Assembly: GCF_014154935.1 (NCBI RefSeq)
Contig: NZ_JACEHH010000062.1
Span: 1-44,670 of the forward strand
Length of the DNA stretch: 44,670 bases
Direction of reading: 5' to 3'
Source: Stieleria mannarensis
GTDB taxonomy: Bacteria; Planctomycetota; Planctomycetia; Pirellulales; Pirellulaceae
The notes under the pieces are model-generated. The model was not told the DNA's origin. It searched no databases and saw only the letters and a list, made by a program, of their open reading frames with translations. Positions 17,329 through 25,150 of the stretch are shown here, piece after piece. The position numbers and the translations under genes were made by a program. Position 1 is the stretch's first letter; every line of letters begins with the position of its first letter.

Positions 17329-17505
17329 TTGTCCGCCGGACGGGAACGGGTGATCCGGACGTGGAGCGTTCCCGGATTGGCGCAAGTCGACCAGCGTTAC
17401 GGGCCGCAAGAGACGATTCTCTCGGTCAACCAGTCGCCCGATGGCAGCCATCTGGCTTGTGGATCCTACGACGGCGCCGTGCATGTGTGGGCGTTGGCGG
17501 ACTAA
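17329..17505 (+). pseudogene. WD40-repeat gene relic (last repeat only)
   Basis: Between an in-frame TGA (17326-17328) and a TAA (17503-17505), the plus strand reads through the end of a beta-propeller protein: GRERVIRTWSVPGLAQVD, then SVNQSPDGSHLACGSYDG and AVHVWALAD. The spacing of the structural GS, the SPDG turn and the final VW match one WD40 blade plus the end of the previous blade. There is no start codon with a leader and no sign of the other blades upstream, so this is the 3' stub of a deleted gene. Confidence 0.75.
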
Positions 17506-17656
17506 GCGAAGCGGCGCAAGCTCAATTTCAAGGCGTTGTGATTGGAGTCGGCGGGAAAGTGAACGAAACATCGACCACCCCGCGTGGAGGTTGTGTTGCC
17601 GCCGCTGTGAGGGAGTGATTTTTGGGGAAAAGCTGCCTCGGGCAATTGGCGGCGTT

Positions 17657-17662
17657 TATACT
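17657..17662 (+). promoter_or_regulatory. Candidate -10 element before the PEP-CTERM gene
   Basis: TATACT lies 38 bp upstream of ATG 17701, in the context GCGTTTATACTGGGCC. No strong -35 is seen. The leader includes AGGGAAG, eight bases before the ATG, as ribosome-binding site. Confidence 0.35.
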
Positions 17663-17700
17663 GGGCCACCATTAATTGGTCCTACCGAGGGAAGACATCG

Positions 17701-18405
17701 ATGAAAAAACTTACATTTGTGGCCGGCTTGTTGTTGATGGTGATGATGCAGGGATCGCCGCTGCATGGGGCGACGGTCAGGACGATCTTGACACTCGATC
17801 CATCGACCCCGACGGTCAACACACTCGATTTGGCGTTGTCGGCCGGCGGGTTTCCAATCGGTTCGTCGGTGACCGAGTTGTCGGGAACGATCAATGCCGA
17901 GATCGAGATCGATTTTGAAACCGGCGTGATCTCGTCGTTGAATTTGACCGGGGGCGATCTGATCAGCAGCGATTGGACGATGGAGAACGTGCCCACGGGC
18001 AATCCCAACGATCCGACCGAAACAATGACCTTGAATGCGGTGGGGACGACCGCAACCGCGGATACGACTCCCGCCTCAAGCGCCGTCAACGGAGGGGCGT
18101 TTTCTGGGACAGAACACCTGATCCTGTTGACCGGTGGGACGGTTTCCCCTGTCAATGTCACACTGGCTGGAACCGAAATCAGCGGCAGCGGAACGGGAAC
18201 GTTAACGGCGACGAAGAGCGGCGATCTGTACGACCTGTTCTTCAGCATGGGCATCAGCGATACCGAAACTCTCGCCGGCGGGGATCTGGCGATCACGGGC
18301 ACGATGGTGGCCCGCGGGACGGTGACGGCGATCCCCGAGCCGACGGCCGCCCTGGCACTTTCATTCGCCGTCGCCGGCATCGTCCTGCGTCGCCGCCGGA
18401 TTTGA
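17701..18405 (+). CDS. PEP-CTERM sorted exported protein
   Basis: A 234-residue exported protein. Signal peptide: KKLTFVAGLLLMVMMQG, cut near LHGA. The mature part is Thr/Gly/Ser-rich, Cys-free and beta-strand-like (ELSGTINAEIEIDFETGVIS, GTEISGSGTGTLTATKSGDL). The C terminus has the full tripartite PEP-CTERM signal: IPEPTAA, a hydrophobic helix ALALSFAVAGIV, then LRRRRI. Such proteins are recognised by an exosortase/archaeosortase-type system and are associated with exopolysaccharide and surface assembly; no exosortase is in this window. Start is supported by AGGGAAG upstream. The gene lies alone, convergent with amt, with a shared hairpin between. Function beyond export and sorting is unknown. 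Confidence 0.9.
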   Translation: MKKLTFVAGLLLMVMMQGSPLHGATVRTILTLDPSTPTVNTLDLALSAGGFPIGSSVTELSGTINAEIEIDFETGVISSLNLTGGDLISSDWTMENVPTGNPNDPTETMTLNAVGTTATADTTPASSAVNGGAFSGTEHLILLTGGTVSPVNVTLAGTEISGSGTGTLTATKSGDLYDLFFSMGISDTETLAGGDLAITGTMVARGTVTAIPEPTAALALSFAVAGIVLRRRRI

Positions 18406-18499
18406 CGCGGCACCGGCGCGAAAAGAGAAGAGAACCGCGGCGGACAAGCCACGCATGCTTGACCGCTGGGCGGTCCATCGGTGCTCCAAAAATACCCAG

Positions 18500-18526
18500 A
18501 CCCGGGCATGTAAAACACGCCCGGGT
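18500..18526. terminator. Hairpin between convergent genes, candidate bidirectional terminator
   Basis: An 8-bp perfect stem (ACCCGGGC/GCCCGGGT) with a further three pairs inside (TGT/ACA) around an AAA loop, between the ends of the PEP-CTERM gene (18405) and amt (18600). CCCA/TGGG outside extends it. A-rich sequence (CCAAAAATA) precedes it, giving a U-tract for the minus direction (amt). Confidence 0.6.
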
Positions 18527-18599
18527 TACTGGGATCTTCTGGCCCAGGCAAGAGCCGAGAAGGTTCAATCGTTCACGACGATGTCGTCACATTTCAGTT

Positions 18600-19970
18600 T
18601 CAAGCGGTTTCGAAACCGTTGTAGGCCGCCATGCCGTGTTCACTGATGTCCAATCCAAGCGTTTCCTCTTCCAGACTGACTCGGACACCCAGGGTGACCT
18701 TCAGGATTCCGAAGACGATCGCGGAGAATGCGAACGCGAAACCGCCGATGGCCAAGGTGCCGATCAGTTGGGTGACAAAGCTGTGGCTGGCGTCCATGGA
18801 GAAAATGCCGACGGCGATCGTGCCCCAGATGCCGCACACGCCGTGAACCGAAATTGCCCCGACCGGATCGTCGATCTTGATCTTGTCGAATCCGAGGATC
18901 GCGACGACGACCAACAGTCCGGCGATCGCACCGATCACGATCGAAGATTCTTCGCCGACCGTGTCCGCTCCGGCGGTGATTCCGACCAAACCGGCCAGGA
19001 TCCCGTTGAGAGCCATCGACACGTCCGGTTTCTTCAACAACACGTACGATCCGATGATCGACGAAACGGCACCGGCTGCGGCGGCAAGACTGGTCGTTGC
19101 GAAAACATACGAGACGGCTTTGGGGTCAGCCGACAGAGCCGATCCGCCGTTGAATCCGAACCATCCCAACCACAGCAGGAACACGCCGATGACGGCCAAC
19201 GGCATGCTGTGACCGACGATCGGCTTGATGCCGCTTTCGGTGTACTTGCCGGTACGCGGGCCGAGCAGCAACACGCAGGCCAAAGCCGCGAAGCCGCCGA
19301 ACGCGTGCACGATGCTGGATCCGGCGAAGTCATAGAATCCCATTTGATCCAACCAGCCGCCGCCCCACTTCCAGCTGCCGATGATCGGGTAGGCGAAACC
19401 GACCAACAGGGTCGAGAACAACATGAACGTCGGCAACTTGACGCGTTCGGCGACGGCACCGGAAACGATCGTCGCGGCGGTGGCGGCGAACATCGCTTGG
19501 AAGATGAAGTCACCCCACCAGGTGTAACCGGCGTTGTAATCGGCCGTCGTCATCGACACGTCATTGAGCGACGCGCCGAACCAGCTGCCCATCGCGAAGT
19601 AGCCGTTGAAGTCGCCGGGGTACATCGCGTTGAAACCCCACATCGCGTACAGCAACAGACCCGTGCAGACGATCCAGACGTTTTTGAAGATGATGTTGAC
19701 CGCGTTCTTCTTCTGCGTCAGACCGGCTTCCAACGTCGTAAAGCCGAGGTGCATGATGAACACCAGGGCCGCGGAAATGCAAATCCACAAGTTGTTGACC
19801 GCAAACACGGCGTAGCCGTCCGATGCGATGTACTCTTCCGACGAATAGGCGCTTTCCGCAACCGCCTCTTCGGCTTGGGCCATCACCTCCGGGGTGAAGA
19901 CCGCTCCCATACATAATGCCCCCGCAAAAACCAAACCTGTGAGCAATGGTGCTCGCATTAACTTAGACAT
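18600..19970 (-). CDS. amt: Ammonium transporter (Amt family)
   Basis: A 456-residue Amt/Rh channel that conducts ammonium across the inner membrane. An N-terminal signal sequence (LLTGLVFAGALCMGAVF, cut near MAQA) precedes eleven hydrophobic segments. Family markers: NNLWICISAALVFIMHLG, the phenylalanine-gate region GWFGFNGGSAL, and the twin pore histidines within SSIVHAFGGFAAL and ISVHGVCGIWGTIAVG. The C-terminal tail VSLEEETLGLDISEHG is the regulatory segment that docks GlnK in characterised Amt proteins. The frame is open to 20102, but ATG 19970 starts directly before the signal peptide and is the natural start. No glnK follows or precedes it, which is unusual because amt and glnK are commonly paired. 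Secure. Confidence 0.96.
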   Translation of the reverse strand: MSKLMRAPLLTGLVFAGALCMGAVFTPEVMAQAEEAVAESAYSSEEYIASDGYAVFAVNNLWICISAALVFIMHLGFTTLEAGLTQKKNAVNIIFKNVWIVCTGLLLYAMWGFNAMYPGDFNGYFAMGSWFGASLNDVSMTTADYNAGYTWWGDFIFQAMFAATAATIVSGAVAERVKLPTFMLFSTLLVGFAYPIIGSWKWGGGWLDQMGFYDFAGSSIVHAFGGFAALACVLLLGPRTGKYTESGIKPIVGHSMPLAVIGVFLLWLGWFGFNGGSALSADPKAVSYVFATTSLAAAAGAVSSIIGSYVLLKKPDVSMALNGILAGLVGITAGADTVGEESSIVIGAIAGLLVVVAILGFDKIKIDDPVGAISVHGVCGIWGTIAVGIFSMDASHSFVTQLIGTLAIGGFAFAFSAIVFGILKVTLGVRVSLEEETLGLDISEHGMAAYNGFETA

Positions 19971-20411
19971 TCGATTCCAAACCTTCTCGAAATTGGGAAA
20001 TAGGTTGAGTGGTCCCGGCGACGCCGAAACGTTCACTCGCTCGATTGGCCAGCGACCAAGCCGCCGAGAACTCCTACCTGGGCCATCTTTCACGATGCTC
20101 AAGAGTCGAAAGCGGGCTTAATGGTGTGGCATCCACATCGGTGGCAAGACGTTGGCAAGTGTTGGGCCAATGATCCGGAAGATCCCCACCTGACTAGCGC
20201 AAGCTGTTACCTGGAAAAGGATTAAAAACTTCAGAAAAAAACCAGAAACGGCTCAACTTGGACAGTGCCTGCGGATCGTGCTTAGTGCATAAGCAGAAAA
20301 CTCTGAATTGCCATTTTTCTAAGCAGGCGTGTTTTCGCCTCCCAGCGACGTGCACCCCGATCGTCAATTTGTGAATGGCCGTTGGCCAATTGATCTCGAT
20401 CTGCATCTGGA

Positions 20412-20456
20412 CCTTGGGCGATGCCCAAGGCTATGGGTGTGCACGGCCTTTGGCCG
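20412..20456. repeat. Paired short hairpins
   Basis: CCTTGGGC-GAT-GCCCAAGG (8-bp stem, 3-nt loop, 20412-20430) is followed 13 bp later by CGGCC-TTT-GGCCG (20444-20456). The arrangement looks like a dispersed palindromic (REP-like) unit rather than a terminator, since no U-tract follows. Confidence 0.5.
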
Positions 20457-20480
20457 AAGGATCCCAAATCTGCCTGGGGG

Positions 20481-20550
20481 CAGCGGTCTAGAGTCAGCGG
20501 TCTAGAGTCAGCGGTCTAGAGTCAGCGGTCTAGAGTCAGCGGTCTCGAGT
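20481..20550. repeat. 14-bp minisatellite, five copies
   Basis: CAGCGGTCTAGAGT is repeated without interruption at 20481, 20495, 20509 and 20523. A fifth copy at 20537 has one change (TCTCGAGT). The unit contains the palindrome TCTAGA. There are no spacers, so it is not a CRISPR array. It lies in non-coding DNA between amt and the CorC-like gene. Confidence 0.95.
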
Positions 20551-20599
20551 CTGTCCCAAACGTCCCGGGGTCTGTCCCCGCTGGGATGGCAGGGAGGGG

Positions 20600-20680
20600 A
20601 ATTTTTAAGGTAGGGGGAATGGCGAAATGGAATGGATGGTGCGGTTCATTATTTTCTTCCCCCCTAAAATCTTCTTACCC
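20600..20680. repeat. Possible foldback element with G-run/C-run arms
   Basis: A left arm (TAGGGGGAA, within 20600-20622) and a right arm (TTCCCCCCTA, within 20647-20680) form an imperfect inverted repeat with A/T-rich flanks, about 80 bp overall. It resembles a small non-autonomous foldback repeat. No terminal duplication could be assigned. Confidence 0.35.
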
Positions 20681-20855
20681 GATCTCCGCAGCAGGCTACT
20701 CGAACCGCGGCCGCTCGCGTTCCCGCAAACCGGCGGATGCCGGCGGAGCGTCCCTGCCCGAGCGGCGCATGTTCGTCTGGGGTCGATCGGGGAATCGATT
20801 CGGTCGAGAATTGGGGATGCACGCGACGGCGATGTTGCGCAGCCCAGGCGAAGCG

Positions 20856-20861
20856 TATAAT
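20856..20861 (+). promoter_or_regulatory. Perfect -10 hexamer before the CorC-like gene
   Basis: TATAAT in the context GCGTATAATGCCGGGG, 64 bp upstream of ATG 20926. TTGCGC at 20835 is a possible -35 with a short 15-bp spacer. This is the best housekeeping-type promoter in the window. Confidence 0.5.
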
Positions 20862-20925
20862 GCCGGGGCTTGGAACCCGCCGCTGCGTCTCGTCTCCCCC
20901 TTCCCTTTTCCACTCGTCAAATCGC

Positions 20926-22317
20926 ATGATCGGATCACTCGGTTTCTTTTTCTATGGATTGGCGTTGTATGGCGAGGTGGGTTCCCACGTGGGGGACGCG
21001 GAGGCGGGTGGCAGCGGCCGGACGTGGCTGTTCCTTGCGATCGCGGTTTTTCTGATCGTGTTGAATGGATTCTTCGTGGCCGCCGAGTTCGCGTTGGTCA
21101 AAGTGCGTGTGTCGCGGATCGACCAACTGGCCCGCGAGGGGAAGCTGTTTGCCACGACCGCGCGGTGGCTTGCCGAGCGGTTGGACGAATCGCTGTCGGC
21201 CTGTCAGCTGGGCATCACGATGGCCTCGCTGGCGCTCGGATGGGTCGGCGAGCCCGCCTTTTCCAAGTTGGTCGAACCGCTGCTGGGATGGGTGGGGGTG
21301 ACCGATGAAGCGGCGATTAAGGTGATCGGATTTGCGGTTGCATTTTCGGTGATCACGGGGCTGCACCTGGTCACCGGCGAGCAATTCCCCAAGATCTTCG
21401 CGATCCGTCGCCCCGAACAGGTTTTGTTGTGGTGTGCGATTCCGTTGAAGGTTTCTTACGTCGTGCTGTACCCGTTTTTGACGGTTCTGAACTTCGTCAC
21501 CACGTTTCTATTGCAGCTGGTGGGGATTCGGGGTGCCTCGGACCACGGATCGGTCAGCACGGAAGAGGAAATCCGCGCGTTGCTGACCGAGGCGCATGTG
21601 CACGGAAATCTGACACGCAGCGAGCACCGTTTGATCAACGCCGTGTTTGAGTTCGACGACTTGATCGTTCGGCGGGTGATGTTGCCACGAGGTGACGTTG
21701 TCTTTTTCGACATCAACGAGCCGATTTCGGTACTTCGTGAACTAGTGCGGACCACCATGCACACGCGTTATCCGGTCTGTGATCGATCGCTGGACAAGGT
21801 TTTGGGGGTCGTGCACATCAAGGACCTGTTGACCGTCCCGGAGGCGGATGAGGAATTTGACGTCCGGAGCATCATTCGTCCTCCTAAAAAGGTTCACGAG
21901 ACGATGCCGATCAGCAAGGTGCTGCGGCATTTCCAAGCGACGCATCAACTGCTGGCGTTTGTGATCGACGAATATGGCACGATCACCGGCATCGTCACGT
22001 TAGAAAACGTATTGGAACGCATCGTCGGTGAAGTCGATGACGAATTCGACAATGCCGATCCGAACATCGTGCCTGAGGGCAAGGATCAGTTCCTGGTCAA
22101 CGGCACGACGCCGATCGATGAAGCGCGACGTCGATTGGCAATCCCGCTGAATGAATCCGAAGAGGCCGACACGATCAGCGGCATGCTGATGGACTTTCAC
22201 CAAAAGATCCTGACCCAGGGCGACCGCATCGAGCTCGAAGGCGCGGTCGCGGAGGTGTTGGAGATGAAGAACGATAGCGCGACGAAAGTTCGGTTTCGAT
22301 TGAATCCGCAAGAATAG
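20926..22317 (+). CDS. CNNM/CorC (HlyC) family membrane protein with CBS pair
   Basis: A 463-residue integral membrane protein of the hemolysin-C/CorC/CNNM group, linked in characterised members to magnesium or other divalent-cation efflux. Order: short N-terminal segment, CNNM (DUF21) membrane domain (about 35-215; LFLAIAVFLIVLNGFFVAAE, then three more hydrophobic helices), CBS pair (about 235-360; VMLPRGDVVFFDINEP and LLAFVIDEYGTITGIVTLEN), and a C-terminal CorC_HlyC domain (about 375-460; QFLVNGTTPIDEARRRL). FFVAAEFALVKVR is the typical start of DUF21. The open frame continues upstream to 20737 but has no membrane or family content; ATG 20926 is consistent with the TATAAT promoter at 20856. 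It stands alone before the chemosensory operon. Confidence 0.93.
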   Translation: MIGSLGFFFYGLALYGEVGSHVGDAEAGGSGRTWLFLAIAVFLIVLNGFFVAAEFALVKVRVSRIDQLAREGKLFATTARWLAERLDESLSACQLGITMASLALGWVGEPAFSKLVEPLLGWVGVTDEAAIKVIGFAVAFSVITGLHLVTGEQFPKIFAIRRPEQVLLWCAIPLKVSYVVLYPFLTVLNFVTTFLLQLVGIRGASDHGSVSTEEEIRALLTEAHVHGNLTRSEHRLINAVFEFDDLIVRRVMLPRGDVVFFDINEPISVLRELVRTTMHTRYPVCDRSLDKVLGVVHIKDLLTVPEADEEFDVRSIIRPPKKVHETMPISKVLRHFQATHQLLAFVIDEYGTITGIVTLENVLERIVGEVDDEFDNADPNIVPEGKDQFLVNGTTPIDEARRRLAIPLNESEEADTISGMLMDFHQKILTQGDRIELEGAVAEVLEMKNDSATKVRFRLNPQE

Positions 22318-22429
22318 CGGCGACGGCTCACGGTTCTTGCCTGCGCCCTGCTGAGTTGCGCCTCGGATCGATCGATTCGCTGGAACGGCGGCCCCGCGCC
22401 CGCTCCGGGCAATCCGCGGCGGTTCTCGC

Positions 22430-22435
22430 TAGAAT
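22430..22435 (+). promoter_or_regulatory. Candidate -10 element of the chemosensory operon
   Basis: TAGAAT (context TCGCTAGAATAGGAATC) lies 60 bp before the GTG of the first cheW, in the only long gap (178 bp) ahead of the operon. No clear -35. The leader ends with GAGGCGAGG, a good ribosome-binding site. Confidence 0.4.
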
Positions 22436-22495
22436 AGGAATCACATCCTTCCGCTCCTTCGGTTCTGGGACCGGTGTGCCCGAGGCGAGGTCATC

Positions 22496-22960
22496 GTGGC
22501 GAAGAACATCCTTGTATTCGAAATCGACGAGCGCCCGCTGGGCATCGCCGCGGATCTAGTCGTCGAAGTCGTCCGCGCGGTCACACCGCTCTCCCTGCCC
22601 CGGGTCCCGGAAACCGTGATGGGGATCATCAATCTGCGCGGCGAGGTGGTTCCGGTTCTGGATACGCGAAGGTGCCTGCGGCTGTCCGTCATGCCGGTTC
22701 GCCACACGGATCATTTGGTGATCATCCGCGACGACGGCTTGCGTTATGCGTTGCACGCCGATCGCGCGGTCGATCTGGCGACGCTGCAGTCGGATGGGAC
22801 CGATGACGAGGACGAGTCATCCGGGCCGAACGGAAAACTGGTCAAAACCACGTTGGGCTTTGTCCAATTGCTCACCCCGTCGGACCTGTTGGATGCCGAG
22901 GACCGTGTGGTGCTGGCATCCATCGTGACGTCGTCGCCGACAAGTGAGAAGCAGGACTGA
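22496..22960 (+). CDS. cheW: CheW-like coupling protein (first)
   Basis: A 154-residue single-domain CheW that bridges the chemoreceptor and the CheA kinase. The fold markers are LVFEIDERPLGIAADLVVEV at the start, PRVPETVMGIINLRGEVVPV (the conserved NLRG turn) and LDTRRCLRL. The last 45 residues carry an acidic insertion (DGTDDEDESSG) and then FVQLLTPSDLLDAED. Start is GTG 22496, with GAGGCGAGG just upstream. It opens the operon and overlaps cheR by one base (TGATG), so the two are translationally coupled. In a Wsp-type reading it corresponds to WspB. Confidence 0.92.
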   Translation: MAKNILVFEIDERPLGIAADLVVEVVRAVTPLSLPRVPETVMGIINLRGEVVPVLDTRRCLRLSVMPVRHTDHLVIIRDDGLRYALHADRAVDLATLQSDGTDDEDESSGPNGKLVKTTLGFVQLLTPSDLLDAEDRVVLASIVTSSPTSEKQD

Positions 22961-24486
22961 TGGACGCGGCGGAAAAGGATCCCGAGTTTCGCAACCTGTT
23001 GAACTGGTTGACAAAACACACCGGGATCAAGTTCCGTGAGGATCAACTTCGGTACACCATGAACACCGTGCGGCAGCTGATGAAGCGTGCCGGGGTCGAC
23101 CGGTACGCGGAGTTTCGATTGTCCTTGGCCAAGCATTCGAATTTGCTTTCGGACTGTATCGATCAGCTGACAGTCGGGGAAACGTATTTCTTTCGCGAGC
23201 CTCGGCATTTCGAGTTCATCCGTCACAGGGTACTGCCCGAGTTGCGATTGCGTCGCGGCCCACTGGAACCGATTCGGGCGTGGTCGGCCGGCTGTGCGTC
23301 GGGTGAAGAGGCGTATTCGTTGGCGATCGTGTTCACGCAGGAACATGTTTCACCGGCTTCCACCATCTTGGCCACCGATCTTTCCAACACGGCGCTGGAG
23401 AAGGCTCGCCGGGCCGAGTTTCGCCCCTGGTCGTTTCGCGGGCAAGCCTCCGATGTGGTGCGATCGTTCGCAAGCGTTTCCGGAGATCACTACCGCTTGA
23501 ACGAACGCATCACACGACGTGTACGATTTCAGCGTTTGAATTTGGCGGCCAACACGTATCCGTCGCCCGCCAGTGGAACCCGCGACATGGATCTGATCCT
23601 CTGTCGCAATGTGTTGATCTATTTCGGGTCTGAGACCGTCGGCGAGATCAGTCGTCGGTTGTATCAGTGCCTGGCGCCCGGCGGATGGCTGATCACGGCT
23701 TCGGGAGATCCCCAGCTTGCCGGGCACGCGGACTTTGAAGTCGTGTCCAGCGATCAGGGCGTGTTCTATCGCCGTCATTTAAAGGTCCAACCACAGCCGC
23801 TTCAACCGGTCCGCGGCGCGGCGCATGTTCCGCGGAGCGGAGATGCGACGACCGAGGAGTCGAATGCCGGTGACAAGCGTCCCAGGATCGCACCGCACGT
23901 GACGGTGTCGGCAGTCGCATCGATGCCGCCGCAATCGGCCCGACCCTTGAGAAGGCACATGCCGGGCGAGACGGTTCCGGTGACGGCTGCCGGGAAGATC
24001 GCCGCGGCGGTTGCGGCGTCAGATGCCGGCGACTTCGCGCGGGCCGATCGTCTGACGGAGGATTTGGTCGATCATTCCGAAGCCTGTCTGGTACGAATCA
24101 AAGCCGTCGCGGCGATCGACCCGCGTCGCGCCACGGAGATCTGTCGCGCGGCGACCGTGCGTCATCCGTTGGTGGAGGAATTGCACTACTTGTACGGCGT
24201 GTTGCTTTCCGATGCCGACCAGCCGCTGATGGCCCTGGAATCGATCCGAAAGGCGATTTTTCTGAATCGATCTTCGGTGATGAGTCATTTTCTGTTTGCG
24301 TCGATCCAACTGCGGCGAGGACAATATGACTCGGCACGCAAACACTTCCGTCGGGTCTGTGAATTGTGCGCCCACGGAGATCCGGACGATGTTTTGCCCC
24401 TGTCCAATGGTGAAACGGTTTCCGAGATCGCGGTGGCCGCCCAGTCACAACTCTCACGCATCGAGTTGAGGCCAGATTCATGTTGA
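22960..24486 (+). CDS. cheR: CheR-type chemoreceptor methyltransferase with a C-terminal helical (TPR-like) extension
   Basis: A 508-residue SAM-dependent glutamate methyltransferase that methylates the receptor for adaptation. N-terminal all-alpha CheR domain (about 1-80), then the Rossmann domain (about 85-270) with the SAM motif IRAWSAGCASGEEAYSLAI, GETYFFREP and LILCRNVLIYF. A Pro/Arg-rich linker (about 275-345) leads to a helical repeat region (about 345-490; LHYLYGVLLSDADQPLMALE, then LFASIQLRRGQYDSARKHF) that reads as TPR-like. CheR with TPRs is typical of WspC-like and FrzF-like pathways, where TPRs modulate methyltransfer. The end LRPDSC is encoded inside a 17-bp tandem duplication; see that feature. 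Secure. Confidence 0.93.
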   Translation: MDAAEKDPEFRNLLNWLTKHTGIKFREDQLRYTMNTVRQLMKRAGVDRYAEFRLSLAKHSNLLSDCIDQLTVGETYFFREPRHFEFIRHRVLPELRLRRGPLEPIRAWSAGCASGEEAYSLAIVFTQEHVSPASTILATDLSNTALEKARRAEFRPWSFRGQASDVVRSFASVSGDHYRLNERITRRVRFQRLNLAANTYPSPASGTRDMDLILCRNVLIYFGSETVGEISRRLYQCLAPGGWLITASGDPQLAGHADFEVVSSDQGVFYRRHLKVQPQPLQPVRGAAHVPRSGDATTEESNAGDKRPRIAPHVTVSAVASMPPQSARPLRRHMPGETVPVTAAGKIAAAVAASDAGDFARADRLTEDLVDHSEACLVRIKAVAAIDPRRATEICRAATVRHPLVEELHYLYGVLLSDADQPLMALESIRKAIFLNRSSVMSHFLFASIQLRRGQYDSARKHFRRVCELCAHGDPDDVLPLSNGETVSEIAVAAQSQLSRIELRPDSC

Positions 24487-24498
24487 GGCCAGATCCAT
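24465..24498 (+). repeat. 17-bp tandem duplication at the cheR/cheW2 junction
   Basis: Units 24465-24481 and 24482-24498 differ at one base (GTTGAGGCCAGATTCAT versus ATCCAT at the end). The second unit carries both the cheR stop (24484-24486) and the GAGG that serves as ribosome-binding site for cheW2. Removing the first unit on paper restores an ATGA overlap (cheW2 ATG 24497 with cheR TGA 24498-24500) and leaves CheR ending LRPDP. Confidence 0.9.
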
Positions 24499-25117
24499 GA
24501 TGATGAGCGACGGAACACGCAAGGAAACCTTCGACTGGGCCGGGGTCAAAACGCGTCTGGCCCGCGCCCAGGAATCGCTCCGCAGTGCCGAAAACTTGAA
24601 TGAAACGCAGATCAAAGCCTTGATGGCGGAGCGGGCTCGGCAGCTGGCACGGATTCCCGATCGGGCGATCGACACGAGCGAGTTGATCGAGGTCGTGCGG
24701 TTTCGGCTCGGCAGCGAAGAAGCTGCGATCGAGACGCGGTTCGTGTTGGCGCTGATGCAACCGCAATCGATCACGCCGATCCCCGAGACCGATGACTTTT
24801 TCGTGGGTCTGACCAATCTGCGCGGCGAGATCACCGCCATCATCGATCTGGGATGTTTCCTGGGACTGTCGGGCGAAACCCGGCGCGACGCCCAGGTGTT
24901 GGTCTTGGGAACCGAAAAACCCGAGTGCGCGATTTTGGTCAACGATCTGCAACACGTGACCACGATCCGCAAGCAAGACATCCGCCAACCCAGTGGCGGG
25001 TTGGGCAGCGTCGTCGACCTGCTGGTCGGGTGCACCGCCGACGCGATCATGATCTTCGACGGCGACGCACTGCTGCGCTGCGATCGGATCTATATCGACC
25101 AGAACGATCAACCGTGA
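24497..25117 (+). CDS. cheW: CheW-like coupling protein with an N-terminal helical extension (second)
   Basis: A 206-residue protein. Residues 1-70 are a charged helical extension (ARAQESLRSAENLNETQIKA, then ALMAERARQLARIP). The CheW domain follows (about 70-200), with FVLALMQPQSITPIPETDDF and GLTNLRGEITAIIDLGCFLG, the conserved NLRG turn. The extension is the type of module found in the second CheW (WspD-like) of Wsp pathways. Three consecutive ATG codons (24497, 24500, 24503) offer starts; GAGG at 24485-24488 has best spacing to the first. It lies 10 bp after cheR and 33 bp before the receptor gene. Confidence 0.9.
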   Translation: MMMSDGTRKETFDWAGVKTRLARAQESLRSAENLNETQIKALMAERARQLARIPDRAIDTSELIEVVRFRLGSEEAAIETRFVLALMQPQSITPIPETDDFFVGLTNLRGEITAIIDLGCFLGLSGETRRDAQVLVLGTEKPECAILVNDLQHVTTIRKQDIRQPSGGLGSVVDLLVGCTADAIMIFDGDALLRCDRIYIDQNDQP

Positions 25118-25150
25118 TTGAGCATCCAGTTTCGACCTGAAGGTCACCGC

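Larger units (their letters stand above)
19971..20925. other. Repeat-rich non-coding stretch
   Basis: No gene was found in 955 bp. It contains the amt leader, small hairpins (20412-20456), a 14-bp minisatellite (20481-20550), a CGGGG/CCCCG hairpin (20567-20581), a pair of poly-G/poly-C foldback arms (about 20600-20680) and the promoter of the CorC-like gene (20856). Open frames crossing it are low-complexity and Arg/Pro-rich. Confidence 0.5.

Noticed and set aside
17973..19916. Plus-strand open frame of about 650 codons opposite amt
   Set aside because: Composition is dominated by Arg, Asp, Gln and His, and it crosses the PEP-CTERM gene, the hairpin and the antisense of amt.
20481..20550. 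Repeat block as a CRISPR array
   Set aside because: Units are directly adjacent with no spacers, are only 14 bp long, and no cas gene is present.
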